Shown: positions 43,256 to 53,794, numbered from the stretch's first letter. The stretch is 64,000 bases of DNA from Pseudomonas sp. PSB18 (GCF_014596565.1 NZ_NOIN01000008.1:124001-188000), one strand, 5' to 3'. Notes: generated by a model from the letters alone, not told the origin. Translations and numbers: made by a program.

Positions 43256-43570
43256 TCAGGACTGGCGTCGGAACGCGTAATCCCGTTCGACCTTGCACAC
43301 CCGTGTATGGCAATAGGCATACCAGGTAGAGCGGCCACGCTCGCGGATTGCGCTGTGTTCGGGATGTTGCTTCCAGGCCAGAATCGCCGCCTCGCTGCTC
43401 CAGTACGACACGGTTATACCCAGGCCTTCTTCGCCCCGGGCCGATTCGATGCCGAGAAATCCTGGCTGTTCTTTCGCCAGCGCCACCATGCGCTCGGCAG
43501 CTTCGGCATACCCCTGATCTCCCTCCGTACGCAGGGAGGTGAAAATCACGGCGTAATACTGACCGCTCAT
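43256..43570 (-). CDS. ABM (antibiotic biosynthesis monooxygenase) domain protein
   Basis: A 104-residue protein of the dimeric ferredoxin-like ABM fold. YYAVIFTSLR begins it, GFLGIESARGEEGLGITVSYW is the central strand pair, and AWKQHPEHSAIRERG is the usual helix with its His. Such proteins act as small oxygenases or isomerases, or bind heme. The ATG at 43570 has GGGAGAGG upstream and overlaps the stop of the amidotransferase-like gene by 4 bases, so the two are coupled. Confidence 0.87.
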   Translation of the reverse strand: MSGQYYAVIFTSLRTEGDQGYAEAAERMVALAKEQPGFLGIESARGEEGLGITVSYWSSEAAILAWKQHPEHSAIRERGRSTWYAYCHTRVCKVERDYAFRRQS

Positions 43571-44277
43571 GGCCTCTCCCTCGCACACGCTTCGACAAAG
43601 GCCGTGACCAGCGGCGGCACACGATCCTCCAGCGCTGCGCGTTCGGGTTGGAACAGGGTTGCGACGAAGAACGGATGATCCCGCAGTTCCACGGCCCGCA
43701 ATTCGCCGGCCGAATCCCGGGCTACGGCATGCAGGCGGTCGCTCAGCAAATCCCGCTCAAATGCGGGATTGACCCCAAAGCGGCAGCGATAACCTTCGAA
43801 CACTGTCTGGCGGCCATAGGCCTCGGCAATCAACGACCCCGCAACAAGCTGAAGGCTGTCGATGGTTTCGACCAAGGCACAGCTCAGCGGCGTCAGCAGC
43901 GCCCGTTCCGCTTCAGGGGAGGTCTCGCCGTGGGCGGCATCGGTCCAGCCCATCACGTGGCGCGCGTATTCCAGCACAGCGTGCTGAAAACCACCGCAGG
44001 TGCCCAGGAAAGGGCGACGCTGTTCACGGGCAAAGCGAATGGCGTGCAACGCGCCGTTTTCATTTCGGTAGGGGCTGCCGGGCACGCACCAGATGCCGTC
44101 GAAGTCGTCCAGAGGGGTAGTGTTGGCGATCAGATCCGTCGCCAACCATTGAAAGCTGACGCCATGGCCGGTTTGCCTGCTGACGAGATCAAGTGCAATG
44201 GGAATGGCCCGATGGGCCGTTATCTGCGGGTCGTGGTCGCCGATCAAGGCGATGTGCAAAGGACGCTGGATTTCCAT
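43567..44277 (-). CDS. CTP-synthase C-terminal-related glutamine amidotransferase-like protein
   Basis: A 236-residue class I amidotransferase-fold protein. The nucleophile elbow GTCGGFQHAVLEYARHV has Cys94, as in CTP synthase. The usual catalytic HPE near the end is FQPE (Gln210), and the segment matching CTP synthase HRYEVN reads YRCRFGVNP, with Cys164. Glutaminase activity is therefore doubtful. NCBI names similar proteins CTP synthase C-terminal region-related (seleno)proteins. Divergent from a LysR gene and coupled to the ABM gene; function unknown. Confidence 0.8.
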   Translation of the reverse strand: MEIQRPLHIALIGDHDPQITAHRAIPIALDLVSRQTGHGVSFQWLATDLIANTTPLDDFDGIWCVPGSPYRNENGALHAIRFAREQRRPFLGTCGGFQHAVLEYARHVMGWTDAAHGETSPEAERALLTPLSCALVETIDSLQLVAGSLIAEAYGRQTVFEGYRCRFGVNPAFERDLLSDRLHAVARDSAGELRAVELRDHPFFVATLFQPERAALEDRVPPLVTAFVEACARERP

Positions 44278-44354
44278 GGAGGGCTCGCCGCTTGTTGATT
44301 CCTGGCCGCCACTATAGATTGGCGTTCACGCACTCAATATTGGCGTTTATCCAA

Positions 44355-45239
44355 GTGATCAATGCAGCTGCGCACTATCGTCTGGAATATCCGGATCTCT
44401 CTTTGATCCTGGCATTGGTCCGTGGTGGCTCGCTGGCTCGGGCTGCGCGGTTGCTGGACGTGGATGTGTCCACGGTATTCCGCTCGGTACGCCGGCTCGA
44501 GGCGGCCCTGGGTCAACCCCTGTTCGAAAAAAGCCGTGCCGGGTATTTGCCCACGAGCCTGGCCCAGACGCTGTCCGAACAGGCCGAGCGTGCCGAACAG
44601 GCCCTGGAGGCGGCGCGTATCGGTGTGGAGCAGGGCGGTGAGGTGGTCACCGGTACGGTGCGCCTGACCTGCACCGATGCGGTCCTGCAAGCGTTGCTGT
44701 TGCCGGCACTGGCGCGGTTCATGCCGGCCTATCCAGCATTGACCCTCGAATTGAGCACCTCGAACGACTTCGCCAACCTGAGTCGCCGCGATGCCGACAT
44801 CGCCTTGCGCCTGACCCGCACGCCGCCGGAACATCTGGTGGGTCGACACTTGGGCGATGTCGTCTACCGAGTCTGTGGAAGCCCGGCCTACCTGCCCGGC
44901 GCGAATCTGGATGATTTGGCCGCCCTGACCTGGATCGCCCCGGACGACTTCCTCCCCGATCACCCCACCGTGGCCTGGCGCCGACAACATCTCCCCGGCG
45001 TGATGCCGGCCTATCGCTGCAACAGCATGCTCTCAGTCGCCGAGTTGGCGCGGGCCGGTTTGGGTGTCGCCGCGTTGCCGGACTTTCTGATCGGTGAAGA
45101 CCAGGGCCTGATCCCCTTCGGCGAACCGCTGGCGGGCTATGACACGGCGCTCTGGCTGCTGACACGACCAGACTGTCGCGCCTTGCGTTCGGTGGTGACA
45201 CTGTTCGACGAGTTGGGGCGTAGTTTGCGGCAGCGCTGA
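44355..45239 (+). CDS. LysR-family transcriptional regulator
   Basis: A regulator of about 294 residues with the N-terminal helix-turn-helix LILALVRGGSLARAARLLDV and DVSTVFRSVRRLEAALGQPL. A periplasmic-binding-type effector domain spans about residues 90-294. The start is uncertain: GTG at 44355 is used here, TTG at 44340 is the alternative. It is divergent from the amidotransferase-like/ABM pair and probably controls it, as LysR genes often regulate their divergent neighbour. Confidence 0.87.
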   Translation: MINAAAHYRLEYPDLSLILALVRGGSLARAARLLDVDVSTVFRSVRRLEAALGQPLFEKSRAGYLPTSLAQTLSEQAERAEQALEAARIGVEQGGEVVTGTVRLTCTDAVLQALLLPALARFMPAYPALTLELSTSNDFANLSRRDADIALRLTRTPPEHLVGRHLGDVVYRVCGSPAYLPGANLDDLAALTWIAPDDFLPDHPTVAWRRQHLPGVMPAYRCNSMLSVAELARAGLGVAALPDFLIGEDQGLIPFGEPLAGYDTALWLLTRPDCRALRSVVTLFDELGRSLRQR

Positions 45240-45324
45240 TGTTTCACGAGCGGAGCGCGCTGGGTTAGATGATGATCGTCCAGCGGTTATAGTGCCTTTA
45301 GCACCAGTCCAGGCGGAGAACATC

Positions 45325-45858
45325 ATGGCGACCCCTTACCAATCCACCCCCGCAGCTCCCGTTGATCACTTGCGTTTTCATCGGCCTCACGCGCACTTGG
45401 GGCCGACCTTCGGGAATGATCGCTTTGCGTTGCGAGCGGAGTCGTTCGCGCGTTTTTTCGGCACGCCGATGTTCCTCGGCGCGCAGACCCTGATCGTGCT
45501 GATCTGGGTCGGTTTGAACCTGTCAGGCGTCGTTCATTTCGATGCCTACCCGTTCATCTTGCTCAATCTGGCATTCAGTCTGCAGTCGGCCTACGCCGCC
45601 CCGCTGATCCTGCTGGCGCAAACCCGCCAGGCCGCTCGGGATAAAGCCCAGGCGGAAGCCGATGCGCAACATCGCGAAGCCCTGGCCGTTGCCAACACCG
45701 AGCGTCAGGCCCAGGCCGCGCACAATACGGCGCAATTGCTCGAATTGTTGGAGCAGAACACCCGCCTGACGGAAATGACCAAGGCACTGACCGAGCGTAT
45801 CGACAGCCTGACCACCGAGATGCACCAGAAATTCGTGAACACTCCCTCGGCGCAGTGA
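45325..45858 (+). CDS. DUF1003 membrane protein
   Basis: A 177-residue protein with an N-terminal polar part, two TM helices (about residues 48-68, LGAQTLIVLIWVGLNL, and 72-95, YPFILLNLAFSLQSAYAAPLILLAQ) and a C-terminal coiled coil (DKAQAEADAQHREALAVANT and on). This is the DUF1003 arrangement. The ATG at 45325 has GGCGGAG upstream. Function unknown; it stands between LysR and TetR genes. Confidence 0.85.
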   Translation: MATPYQSTPAAPVDHLRFHRPHAHLGPTFGNDRFALRAESFARFFGTPMFLGAQTLIVLIWVGLNLSGVVHFDAYPFILLNLAFSLQSAYAAPLILLAQTRQAARDKAQAEADAQHREALAVANTERQAQAAHNTAQLLELLEQNTRLTEMTKALTERIDSLTTEMHQKFVNTPSAQ

Positions 45859-45890
45859 CCCGCCTTACCGCGACTCCCGGTGGCAGGCAC

Positions 45891-46505
45891 TCAAGCCTGG
45901 TAGCGAACCAGGAACATGTCGAGGGCTGACTCGATCACCTGTGCTTGCTCCTCATGGGTCAGGCTTGGCTGCCCCATGGATACCTGCGGCCAGAAGGCGA
46001 AGGTCTTGATCAAACCGTGCATTTGCTGGGCAGCAAATTCCGGCTCCACGGGCTTTAGCCGGCCGTCGACCTGGGCTTGGCGAATCCAAGTGGTGAGGCC
46101 TTCTTCACGCTGGCCCATGCGCGACACCATGTCTTGGGCACGCTCGGGAGAATGTATGGTCGCGGCAATGGCGATACGCGCCAGGTCGAGGAAGTTCTCC
46201 TCCGACAGCAGCTGCAGTTTGGCTTGCAGCAACTGACGCAACTGCTCACGTAAAGGCTCCAACGGGTTATAGGCCATCTCCTGTTCAGCGGTGATGCTGT
46301 TCCACAGCCGATTCAGGATTTCAGCAAACAATTCTTCCTTGCTGGGAAAATGGTTGTACACCGTACGCTTCGACACACCGGCGGTCGCCGCGATCTTGTC
46401 CATGCTGGTGATCTCGAAACCGCTGCTGCGAAACTCGGCAATCGCGGCCTGGAGAATGGCTTCGCGTTTTCGTTCGGTAAGGCGTTGCGGTGCGGTCATG
46501 GGCAT
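45891..46505 (-). CDS. TetR-family transcriptional repressor
   Basis: A 204-residue regulator. The DNA-binding domain is at residues 13-60 (KREAILQAAIAEFRSSGFEI; AATAGVSKRTVYNHFPSKEE), with an AcrR-type C-terminal ligand domain. It is divergent from the metallo-beta-lactamase-fold gene, and a perfect dyad CTACACC-gaat-GGTGTAG lies between them. Two in-frame ATGs (46505 and 46499) are possible starts; neither has a good ribosome-binding site. Confidence 0.88.
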   Translation of the reverse strand: MPMTAPQRLTERKREAILQAAIAEFRSSGFEITSMDKIAATAGVSKRTVYNHFPSKEELFAEILNRLWNSITAEQEMAYNPLEPLREQLRQLLQAKLQLLSEENFLDLARIAIAATIHSPERAQDMVSRMGQREEGLTTWIRQAQVDGRLKPVEPEFAAQQMHGLIKTFAFWPQVSMGQPSLTHEEQAQVIESALDMFLVRYQA

Positions 46506-46574
46506 TCGTCGGTTGAGAAGGGTGGGGTTACACTCGGCAGTTTACTTACTCCCAGGATTCATGCAATCTAGAAA

Positions 46575-46592
46575 CTACACCGAATGGTGTAG
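46575..46592. promoter_or_regulatory. Perfect 18-base palindrome, likely TetR operator
   Basis: CTACACC (46575-46581) and GGTGTAG (46586-46592) are exact inverses around GAAT. It lies midway between the divergent TetR start (46505) and the MBL gene start (46688), the expected place for an operator serving both. Confidence 0.65.
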
Positions 46593-46687
46593 ATTTAGCG
46601 TGAGCGATTGAGCGTGAACGCTCGCAGCCACTCATGTCCCGCAACGGCGAAGCGCATTTTCGGCGACGTCCTTGGAGTTATCGCACC

Positions 46688-47746
46688 ATGAGCATTCCAG
46701 CTTCCTCGACCGACAGCACGGCTGCCAGCCCTGCCTCCCGACACGAACAAGGGAAGTATCGCAATCACGCCCATACCCCACGAGAAGGGTTCGGCCAGAT
46801 GCTGCGCATCATCTGGAACATGCTGCTTCACAAACCGCGCACCACCCGGCCGGCGGGCGCCATCAACGTTCAACCGCTGACACGCGCCGAGTTGCTGGCA
46901 GCACCGAACCAGAGTGTGTTCCGTCTTGGCCATTCAACGGTTCTGCTCAAGCTGCGCGATAAATTCTGGATCACCGACCCGGTTTTCTCCGACCGTGCAT
47001 CGCCCGTGCAATGGGCCGGTCCCAAGCGTTTCCATCAACCGCCCATCAGCCTGGAGGATCTGCCGCCGATCGAGGCGGTGATCCTTTCCCATGACCATTA
47101 CGACCACCTCGACCACCAGGCGATCCTCAAGCTTGCCGCCAAGACCCGGCACTTCCTGACGCCCCTCGGCGTGGGTGACACCCTGGTCAAATGGGGTATC
47201 GAGGCCAGCAAGGTACGTCAGCTGGATTGGTGGCAAGGTACCGAAGTGGATGGCATCGAGTTCATAGCCACGCCGTCGCAGCATTTTTCCGGTCGCGGTC
47301 TGTTCGATGGCAACAGCACGCTATGGGCGTCATGGGTGATGATCGACGGCGGCACGCGGATCTTCTTCAGCGGCGACACCGGCTACTTCGACGGTTTCAA
47401 ACGCATCGGCGAGCGATACGGCCCCTTTGACCTGACGCTGATGGAAACCGGCGCCTATAACGTCGATTGGCCCCATGTCCACATGCAGCCGGAGCAGACC
47501 CTCCAGGCGCATATCGACCTCAGGGGCCGTTGGCTGCTGCCGATTCACAATGGCACGTTCGACCTGGCGATGCATGCCTGGTTTGAACCCTTCGACCGCA
47601 TCCTGGCCCTGGCCTGGGAGCGCAACGTGCCCATCACCACGCCGCAAATGGGTGAGGCCTTCACCCTGACCCATCCACATCGTGGCCATGCCTGGTGGCT
47701 GGATGTGGAGGCCTCGGCCTATCAGAACCAGACAGGCGCGGCCTGA
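46688..47746 (+). CDS. Metallo-beta-lactamase-fold hydrolase (RomA / NAPE-PLD-like)
   Basis: A 352-residue enzyme. The metal motif HxHxDH is HDHYDH at residues 135-140 in AVILSHDHYDHLD, with ATPSQHFSGRG, IFFSGDTGYFDG and LLPIHNGTFDLAMH carrying later ligands. This set is typical of the RomA/UlaG/NAPE-phospholipase D branch. Substrate may be a phospholipid or lactone. The ATG at 46688 has GGAG upstream. It is divergent from, and probably repressed by, the TetR regulator. Confidence 0.87.
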   Translation: MSIPASSTDSTAASPASRHEQGKYRNHAHTPREGFGQMLRIIWNMLLHKPRTTRPAGAINVQPLTRAELLAAPNQSVFRLGHSTVLLKLRDKFWITDPVFSDRASPVQWAGPKRFHQPPISLEDLPPIEAVILSHDHYDHLDHQAILKLAAKTRHFLTPLGVGDTLVKWGIEASKVRQLDWWQGTEVDGIEFIATPSQHFSGRGLFDGNSTLWASWVMIDGGTRIFFSGDTGYFDGFKRIGERYGPFDLTLMETGAYNVDWPHVHMQPEQTLQAHIDLRGRWLLPIHNGTFDLAMHAWFEPFDRILALAWERNVPITTPQMGEAFTLTHPHRGHAWWLDVEASAYQNQTGAA

Positions 47747-47759
47747 TGCAACGACCCCG

Positions 47760-48077
47760 CTATTCGATCATCGCGTAGTCGGGTCGCCCCGCCGGGTCCG
47801 GTGTGGCGCCCTTGATGTTCATGCCTCGCCCCGGTGCAAAGCCGGGGAAGAACACCAAGCCTTCGGCTTCAAGGCAGAACGCCAGCGCCAGGCGTGTCAC
47901 ATCTAGCAACTCGCCTCCCGCTTCGAAGCGCCGGATAGCCTTGACCGAAACCCCGGACTGCCGGGACAGCTCCTCGACGCTCCAGCCGAGCATGGCTCGG
48001 GCCTGTGCGCTGTGGGCAGGGGTGAATTGATAGACAGCGATGCGTTCCAGGGTGGTTTTGATTGCGAGAGAGGCCAT
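47760..48077 (-). CDS. XRE-family helix-turn-helix protein
   Basis: A 105-residue DNA-binding protein. The HTH is RAMLGWSVEELSRQSGVSVK followed by AIRRFEAGG. The N-terminal 25 residues and the C-terminal tail are unlike phage repressors. No toxin gene is adjacent. The ATG at 48077 has GGAGAATCCC upstream. It is convergent with the MBL gene, 13 bases apart. Confidence 0.82.
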   Translation of the reverse strand: MASLAIKTTLERIAVYQFTPAHSAQARAMLGWSVEELSRQSGVSVKAIRRFEAGGELLDVTRLALAFCLEAEGLVFFPGFAPGRGMNIKGATPDPAGRPDYAMIE

Positions 48078-48199
48078 GGGATTCTCCAAAGCAGTGAATT
48101 CAAAAATACTGTGTTTTTGTACAGTTGTTTTGAAGCCGGATCAATCTCATTTTTTTGATCAATGACCGGCGGTCTTCAGCATGGGCGTGAGGCTGGCCG

Positions 48200-49189
48200 C
48201 TAGCCCTCAGCCAACCCCGGCGCTTCACGAATAATGAAGTGATCCAGGTTCTCAATCTGGGCACTGAACACCCCGAACGTCTGCTCGGGGTTTTTCTTGC
48301 TCGGCACCTGTTTCAGCTCCGGCGTCACGCCATAGAAGAAGCAATACAGATCCCGCTCGCTCTCGGCGGCATGCTTGATCTCTTCCAGGAACGCTTTGCG
48401 CTTACGGTACTGATCAATCAGCTTCTTGCTCAGGTAAACGTTGACCGAATAGGGCCGCTTCTTCGCCTCGCCCGGTAACTTGACCCAGACCTTTTGCTCG
48501 AAGTCGACGCGAAAACTGGCGCTGTGATAATCCTCGATCTTCTTGATCTTGCCCCAGTAGATCAGCCCCTTGTTGTCCAACAGGTATTCGATCTTCTTGA
48601 AGAACGATGCATAGGGCGCCGTGTGCTCGCCAATCTTCAGCGGCATGCGCTTGAGCAGGTCCTTGTCCGCGAAGTTCGATACAAAGCACTCCACCGGATG
48701 GGCGAAGACACTGGTCTTGTCCGGCGCCGAATCACGGCTGGTGTGCTCGCGATGGCTGGCGGCTGAAGGCACTCGCTCATCGCGCATCACGTCCGCCGCC
48801 ACCGCCGGGCTGGAAGGCTTGCGCACATATTCACGCCGGGTCAGTAACAGCTCCGAAGGAAAGTGTTCCTCCCGACCGTCATCCGCTTCCGATGCGTCCG
48901 CCTCCAGACCGGTTGTCGGGGTTTTCAAGCTGGCATAAGGACAACCCTCGACATGCCGCGTGCTGGGGATGTTCTTGAAATGCGGCGTGCGCACATAATT
49001 CACATTCTTGGCGTTGAACGTACCCAACACATTCGCCGCATCGAACGCCGCCCGACAGGCATCGTTGGGGCACTGGAATTGCTCCTTCGCCGAATCGAAA
49101 TCCACCGTTTCGTCAAAATTCAAGTCGCGCACGTCATAGATCGACAACTTGTCGTCGAGGCTGCGGCAGTAGGCGAGGTCGAATTTCAT
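48200..49189 (-). CDS. Hypothetical protein with Cys/His zinc-ribbon-like N-terminus
   Basis: A 329-residue soluble protein. Cys40-x4-Cys45 (QCPNDAC), then His70 in RTPHFKNIPSTRH with His79, and Cys83 in VEGCPY could bind zinc; this HF...H...GCPY spacing recalls the N-terminal zinc segment of CoiA-like proteins. A disordered Ser/Glu-rich linker covers about residues 90-160, and a charged C-terminal domain of about 170 residues follows. No enzyme motif seen. GC content is a little below that of neighbours. It could be an accessory or mobile gene; function unknown. Confidence 0.65.
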   Translation of the reverse strand: MKFDLAYCRSLDDKLSIYDVRDLNFDETVDFDSAKEQFQCPNDACRAAFDAANVLGTFNAKNVNYVRTPHFKNIPSTRHVEGCPYASLKTPTTGLEADASEADDGREEHFPSELLLTRREYVRKPSSPAVAADVMRDERVPSAASHREHTSRDSAPDKTSVFAHPVECFVSNFADKDLLKRMPLKIGEHTAPYASFFKKIEYLLDNKGLIYWGKIKKIEDYHSASFRVDFEQKVWVKLPGEAKKRPYSVNVYLSKKLIDQYRKRKAFLEEIKHAAESERDLYCFFYGVTPELKQVPSKKNPEQTFGVFSAQIENLDHFIIREAPGLAEG

Positions 49190-49320
49190 GAGGGGCTCGG
49201 ATCCTTGAAGGGGAGGGTATTAATAGCGGGTGATGGGGCGGGTTGCACTGAATGTTTTCAACCCAATTCAAAATCACAGCTATTCACCCGACAGTGGCCA
49301 GGGTGTGTAGGGCAGAATGC

Positions 49321-49348
49321 AAAAAACCCCGTTTTCACGGGGTTTTTA
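49321..49348 (-). terminator. Rho-independent terminator of nrdB
   Basis: AAAAACCCCG and CGGGGTTTTT pair around TTTTCA. On the minus strand a T-run follows. It lies about 45 bases beyond the nrdB stop. Confidence 0.85.
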
Positions 49349-49393
49349 GTTAAGCGTTAGCTGATAGGTCAGCTTGGGATTTTTCTCTCGACA

Positions 49394-50641
49394 TCAATCC
49401 CAGCTAAGCGCACCACCCGTCTGATACTCAATCACTCGCGTCTCAAAGAAGTTCTTCTCTTTCTTCAAGTCCATGATCTCGCTCATCCAAGGGAACGGGT
49501 TCGTAGTCCCTGGATACTCTTCCTTAAGACCAATCTGCGACAGACGACGGTTAGCGATGAACTTCAGATAGTCTTCCATCATCGCCGCGTTCATGCCCAA
49601 CACGCCGCGAGGCATGGTGTCGCGGGCGTATTCGATTTCCAGCTGCGTACCCTGCAGGATCATCTGGGTCGCTTCTTCCTTCATTTCGGCATCCCACAGG
49701 TGTGGGTTTTCGATCTTGATCTGGTTGATCACGTCGATGCCGAAGTTCAGGTGCATGGATTCGTCGCGCAGGATGTATTGGAACTGCTCAGCGACGCCGG
49801 TCATCTTGTTGCGGCGGCCCATGGAGAGGATCTGGGTGAAGCCGCAATAGAAGAAGATGCCTTCCAGGACGCAGTAGTAGGCGATCAGGTTGCGCAGCAA
49901 CTCTTTGTCGGTTTCCGGGGTGCCGGTTTCGAACTTCGGATCGGAGATCGAGCGGGTGTATTTCAGGCCCCAGGCGGCTTTTTTCGCGACCGATGGGATC
50001 TCGTGGTACATGTTGAAGATTTCGCCTTCATCCATGGCCAGCGATTCGATGCAGTACTGGTAGGCGTGGGTGTGGATCGCCTCTTCGAAGGCCTGGCGCA
50101 GGATGTACTGGCGGCATTCCGGGTTGGTGATCAGGCGGTATACGGCCAGAACCAGGTTGTTGGCGACCAGGGAGTCGGCGGTGGAGAAGAAGCCCAGGTT
50201 GCGCATCACGATGCGGCGTTCGTCGTCGGTCAGGCCTTCCGGGTTTTTCCAGAGGGCGATGTCGGCGGTCATGTTGACTTCTTGCGGCATCCAGTGGTTT
50301 GCGCAGCCGTCCAGGTACTTCTGCCAGGCCCAGTCGTATTTGAATGGCACGAGCTGGTTGAGGTCGGCGCGGCAGTTGATCATGCGCTTTTCATCGACGG
50401 CGACACGGGCGGAGGCGCCTTCGAGTTCAGCGAGGCCTTCGGCGACGTCGAGTTTGTCGAGGGCGGCCTTGGCGCGAATGATCGCGGCCGAGTCGCTGGC
50501 CGTCACGGCGCGGGCTTCGAGCGCGGCGGCACCGCCGGCGCTGTCGAGGCGGTCCATGTTGGCTTCAGAAGCGTGGCCGGCGTTGGCGCCTTTTACAGCG
50601 ACTTCGCCGTCTTCTTTGTCGAATTCGTCCCAGCTCAGCAT
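49394..50641 (-). CDS. nrdB: Ribonucleotide reductase class Ia, beta subunit
   Basis: A 415-residue radical-generating subunit. The di-iron and radical set is visible: Glu187 and His190 in FEEAIHTHAYQY with the radical Tyr at 194, and DESMHLNFG as the second E-x2-H pair. The C-terminal TGGALSWD is the peptide that docks on NrdA. The ATG at 50641 is preceded by AGGAG. nrdA is not next to it; a NrdR-box-like site lies upstream, so nrdB seems to have its own promoter region. Confidence 0.96.
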   Translation of the reverse strand: MLSWDEFDKEDGEVAVKGANAGHASEANMDRLDSAGGAAALEARAVTASDSAAIIRAKAALDKLDVAEGLAELEGASARVAVDEKRMINCRADLNQLVPFKYDWAWQKYLDGCANHWMPQEVNMTADIALWKNPEGLTDDERRIVMRNLGFFSTADSLVANNLVLAVYRLITNPECRQYILRQAFEEAIHTHAYQYCIESLAMDEGEIFNMYHEIPSVAKKAAWGLKYTRSISDPKFETGTPETDKELLRNLIAYYCVLEGIFFYCGFTQILSMGRRNKMTGVAEQFQYILRDESMHLNFGIDVINQIKIENPHLWDAEMKEEATQMILQGTQLEIEYARDTMPRGVLGMNAAMMEDYLKFIANRRLSQIGLKEEYPGTTNPFPWMSEIMDLKKEKNFFETRVIEYQTGGALSWD

Positions 50642-51127
50642 GACGTGTCGTCTCCTGCGTGAGGGCCAGAAGCCTGGTGAAGGCCTGCTGGCGGCGGTGG
50701 ATCTTGGAAAATCGTTTCTTGCAGCTGACGCAGGCAATAAACAGAAAAATGTACGGGTCATGCTGAAGCGGCGGTGAACGCGAAGAGGCGATAGGCCTTT
50801 GCGTGGGCTTCAGGCTGGCTTGATCCCCTGTAAGGGAATATTGCAGGCCCGTTTAAGGCGGCATTATAAGGACTTTTTTGCCTACGTGCTGCGGCGAAAT
50901 AGCCCACGGAGGGCGCGGTGGGGGGCGTATTCGCGTTGGAGCGAGGGTTTACAAGGCTTTGGCGGTTATAGATTTTTTTTGCATGAATCGGATAGCGTGT
51001 TTTTTTGATCAAAAAACGAGCTGTTTTTGCGTTTTTACACTACATGTTGTGTTTGGGGAGGGTTTTCGACGTCGCCAGACACAACCAGGCCCGATCAAAA
51101 TCGGGCCCTGGAAAATAGCGGTAATGA
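50642..51127. promoter_or_regulatory. nrdB upstream region
   Basis: This 486-base space has no convincing gene. Near nrdB it is GC-rich; the distal part (about 50955-51050) is AT-rich and contains the NrdR-box-like site. A hairpin at 51086-51111 (CAGGCCCGAT/ATCGGGCCCTG) lies beyond the DUF2790 stop and may end that transcript. Confidence 0.5.
51037..51052. promoter_or_regulatory. NrdR-box-like palindrome
   Basis: ACACTACATGTTGTGT is nearly palindromic and agrees with the NrdR consensus (aCaCwAtATaTwGtgt) at 14 of 16 bases. A weaker half-match ending GCGTGT lies at 50985-51000. NrdR represses ribonucleotide reductase genes, and nrdB is the next gene on the minus strand, about 395 bases away. 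Confidence 0.6.
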
Positions 51128-51391
51128 TCAGCCGTTGGAGCAGCCGTTGCCCATGAGGCTGTAGCGCAGGATGTGGCGCTGGCCCTTGGAGTCTTCGTAT
51201 TCCATCTTTGCCGGGACCACTTCGCAGACGTTCGGGACGGCGCTCATGGAGATGATTCTGGCGATGTCCAGGTGGGTGGAGTAGGTGTACTCCTCAATGG
51301 CAGGTTTCTGCTGGGCGACATCGGTCGGGGCCTCGTCAGCCATCGCCGTTGCGCAGAGGCTGCCGAGGACCAGAACCCATAAAGCTTTCAT
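51128..51391 (-). CDS. DUF2790 small exported protein
   Basis: An 87-residue protein with signal peptide MKALWVLVLGSLCATAMA and the DUF2790 core (YTYSTHLDIARIISMSAVPN; CEVVPAKMEYEDSKGQRHIL; YSLMGNGCSNG). The two Cys residues could form a disulfide in the periplasm. The family is largely limited to Pseudomonas and has no known function. It is a single-gene unit. Confidence 0.85.
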   Translation of the reverse strand: MKALWVLVLGSLCATAMADEAPTDVAQQKPAIEEYTYSTHLDIARIISMSAVPNVCEVVPAKMEYEDSKGQRHILRYSLMGNGCSNG

Positions 51392-51819
51392 CTGATTTCA
51401 CCTTTTTTGAGGTCGAGTGGGGTCACGCAACCTTTTTGGGGTTGCGTGTGGAGCAGGTTTGGGAAGTTTGATTAACGGCCTTCGTGGGGGCTGTGTTGCG
51501 TCAATCGTGTTTGCCGGTTGGCGGAGTGAATTCTAGGGAGTGGGGGTGGATGCAAACAGACCGGGTTTTGATAAAGACTTTTGGTTGATTTGGTAATAAT
51601 CGCGAGGAGTCGAAGACTTCCTGTTGGATCTGTTTTGGATTGGCTGGCGTCATCGCGAGCAGGCCCGCTCCCACAGGGGAGTTGTTGTGATAGGGGGCTT
51701 GCACGTTAGTACCGACATTTTGTAGGGACTTGTTACTACCATCGTCGAATGGTTCTATAGGCCCGCCCCGGGCTACAACGGGACCATACAAAAACAACTA
51801 TGTCACCGAGGTAAGAAAC
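51392..51819. promoter_or_regulatory. Region upstream of acsA
   Basis: This 428-base space holds a single half of the common repeat (51651-51676) and the acsA leader. Near 51703-51740 the sequence GTTAGTACCGAC and GTTACTACC forms an imperfect repeat that could bind the response regulator known to control acs in Pseudomonas (CrbR/ErdR); this is inference. No gene was identified. Confidence 0.35.
51651..51676. repeat. Single half of the GGGAGCGAGCC repeat
   Basis: CATCGCGAGCAGGCCCGCTC then CCACAG is one arm only, with one base changed from the usual GGCTCGC. No inverted partner is found nearby. Confidence 0.7.
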
Positions 51820-53775
<1,956 letters not shown>

Positions 53776-53794
53776 CGACGGTTTGTGATCCCTG

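Noticed and set aside
43567..44277. Selenocysteine in the amidotransferase-like protein
   Set aside because: The gene has no in-frame TGA and no visible SECIS-like hairpin; the relevant positions are Cys. Only the family name mentions selenium.
47760..48077. XRE protein as antitoxin of a toxin-antitoxin pair
   Set aside because: No RelE/HigB-like gene lies next to it on the same strand; neighbours are an MBL hydrolase and a large unknown protein.
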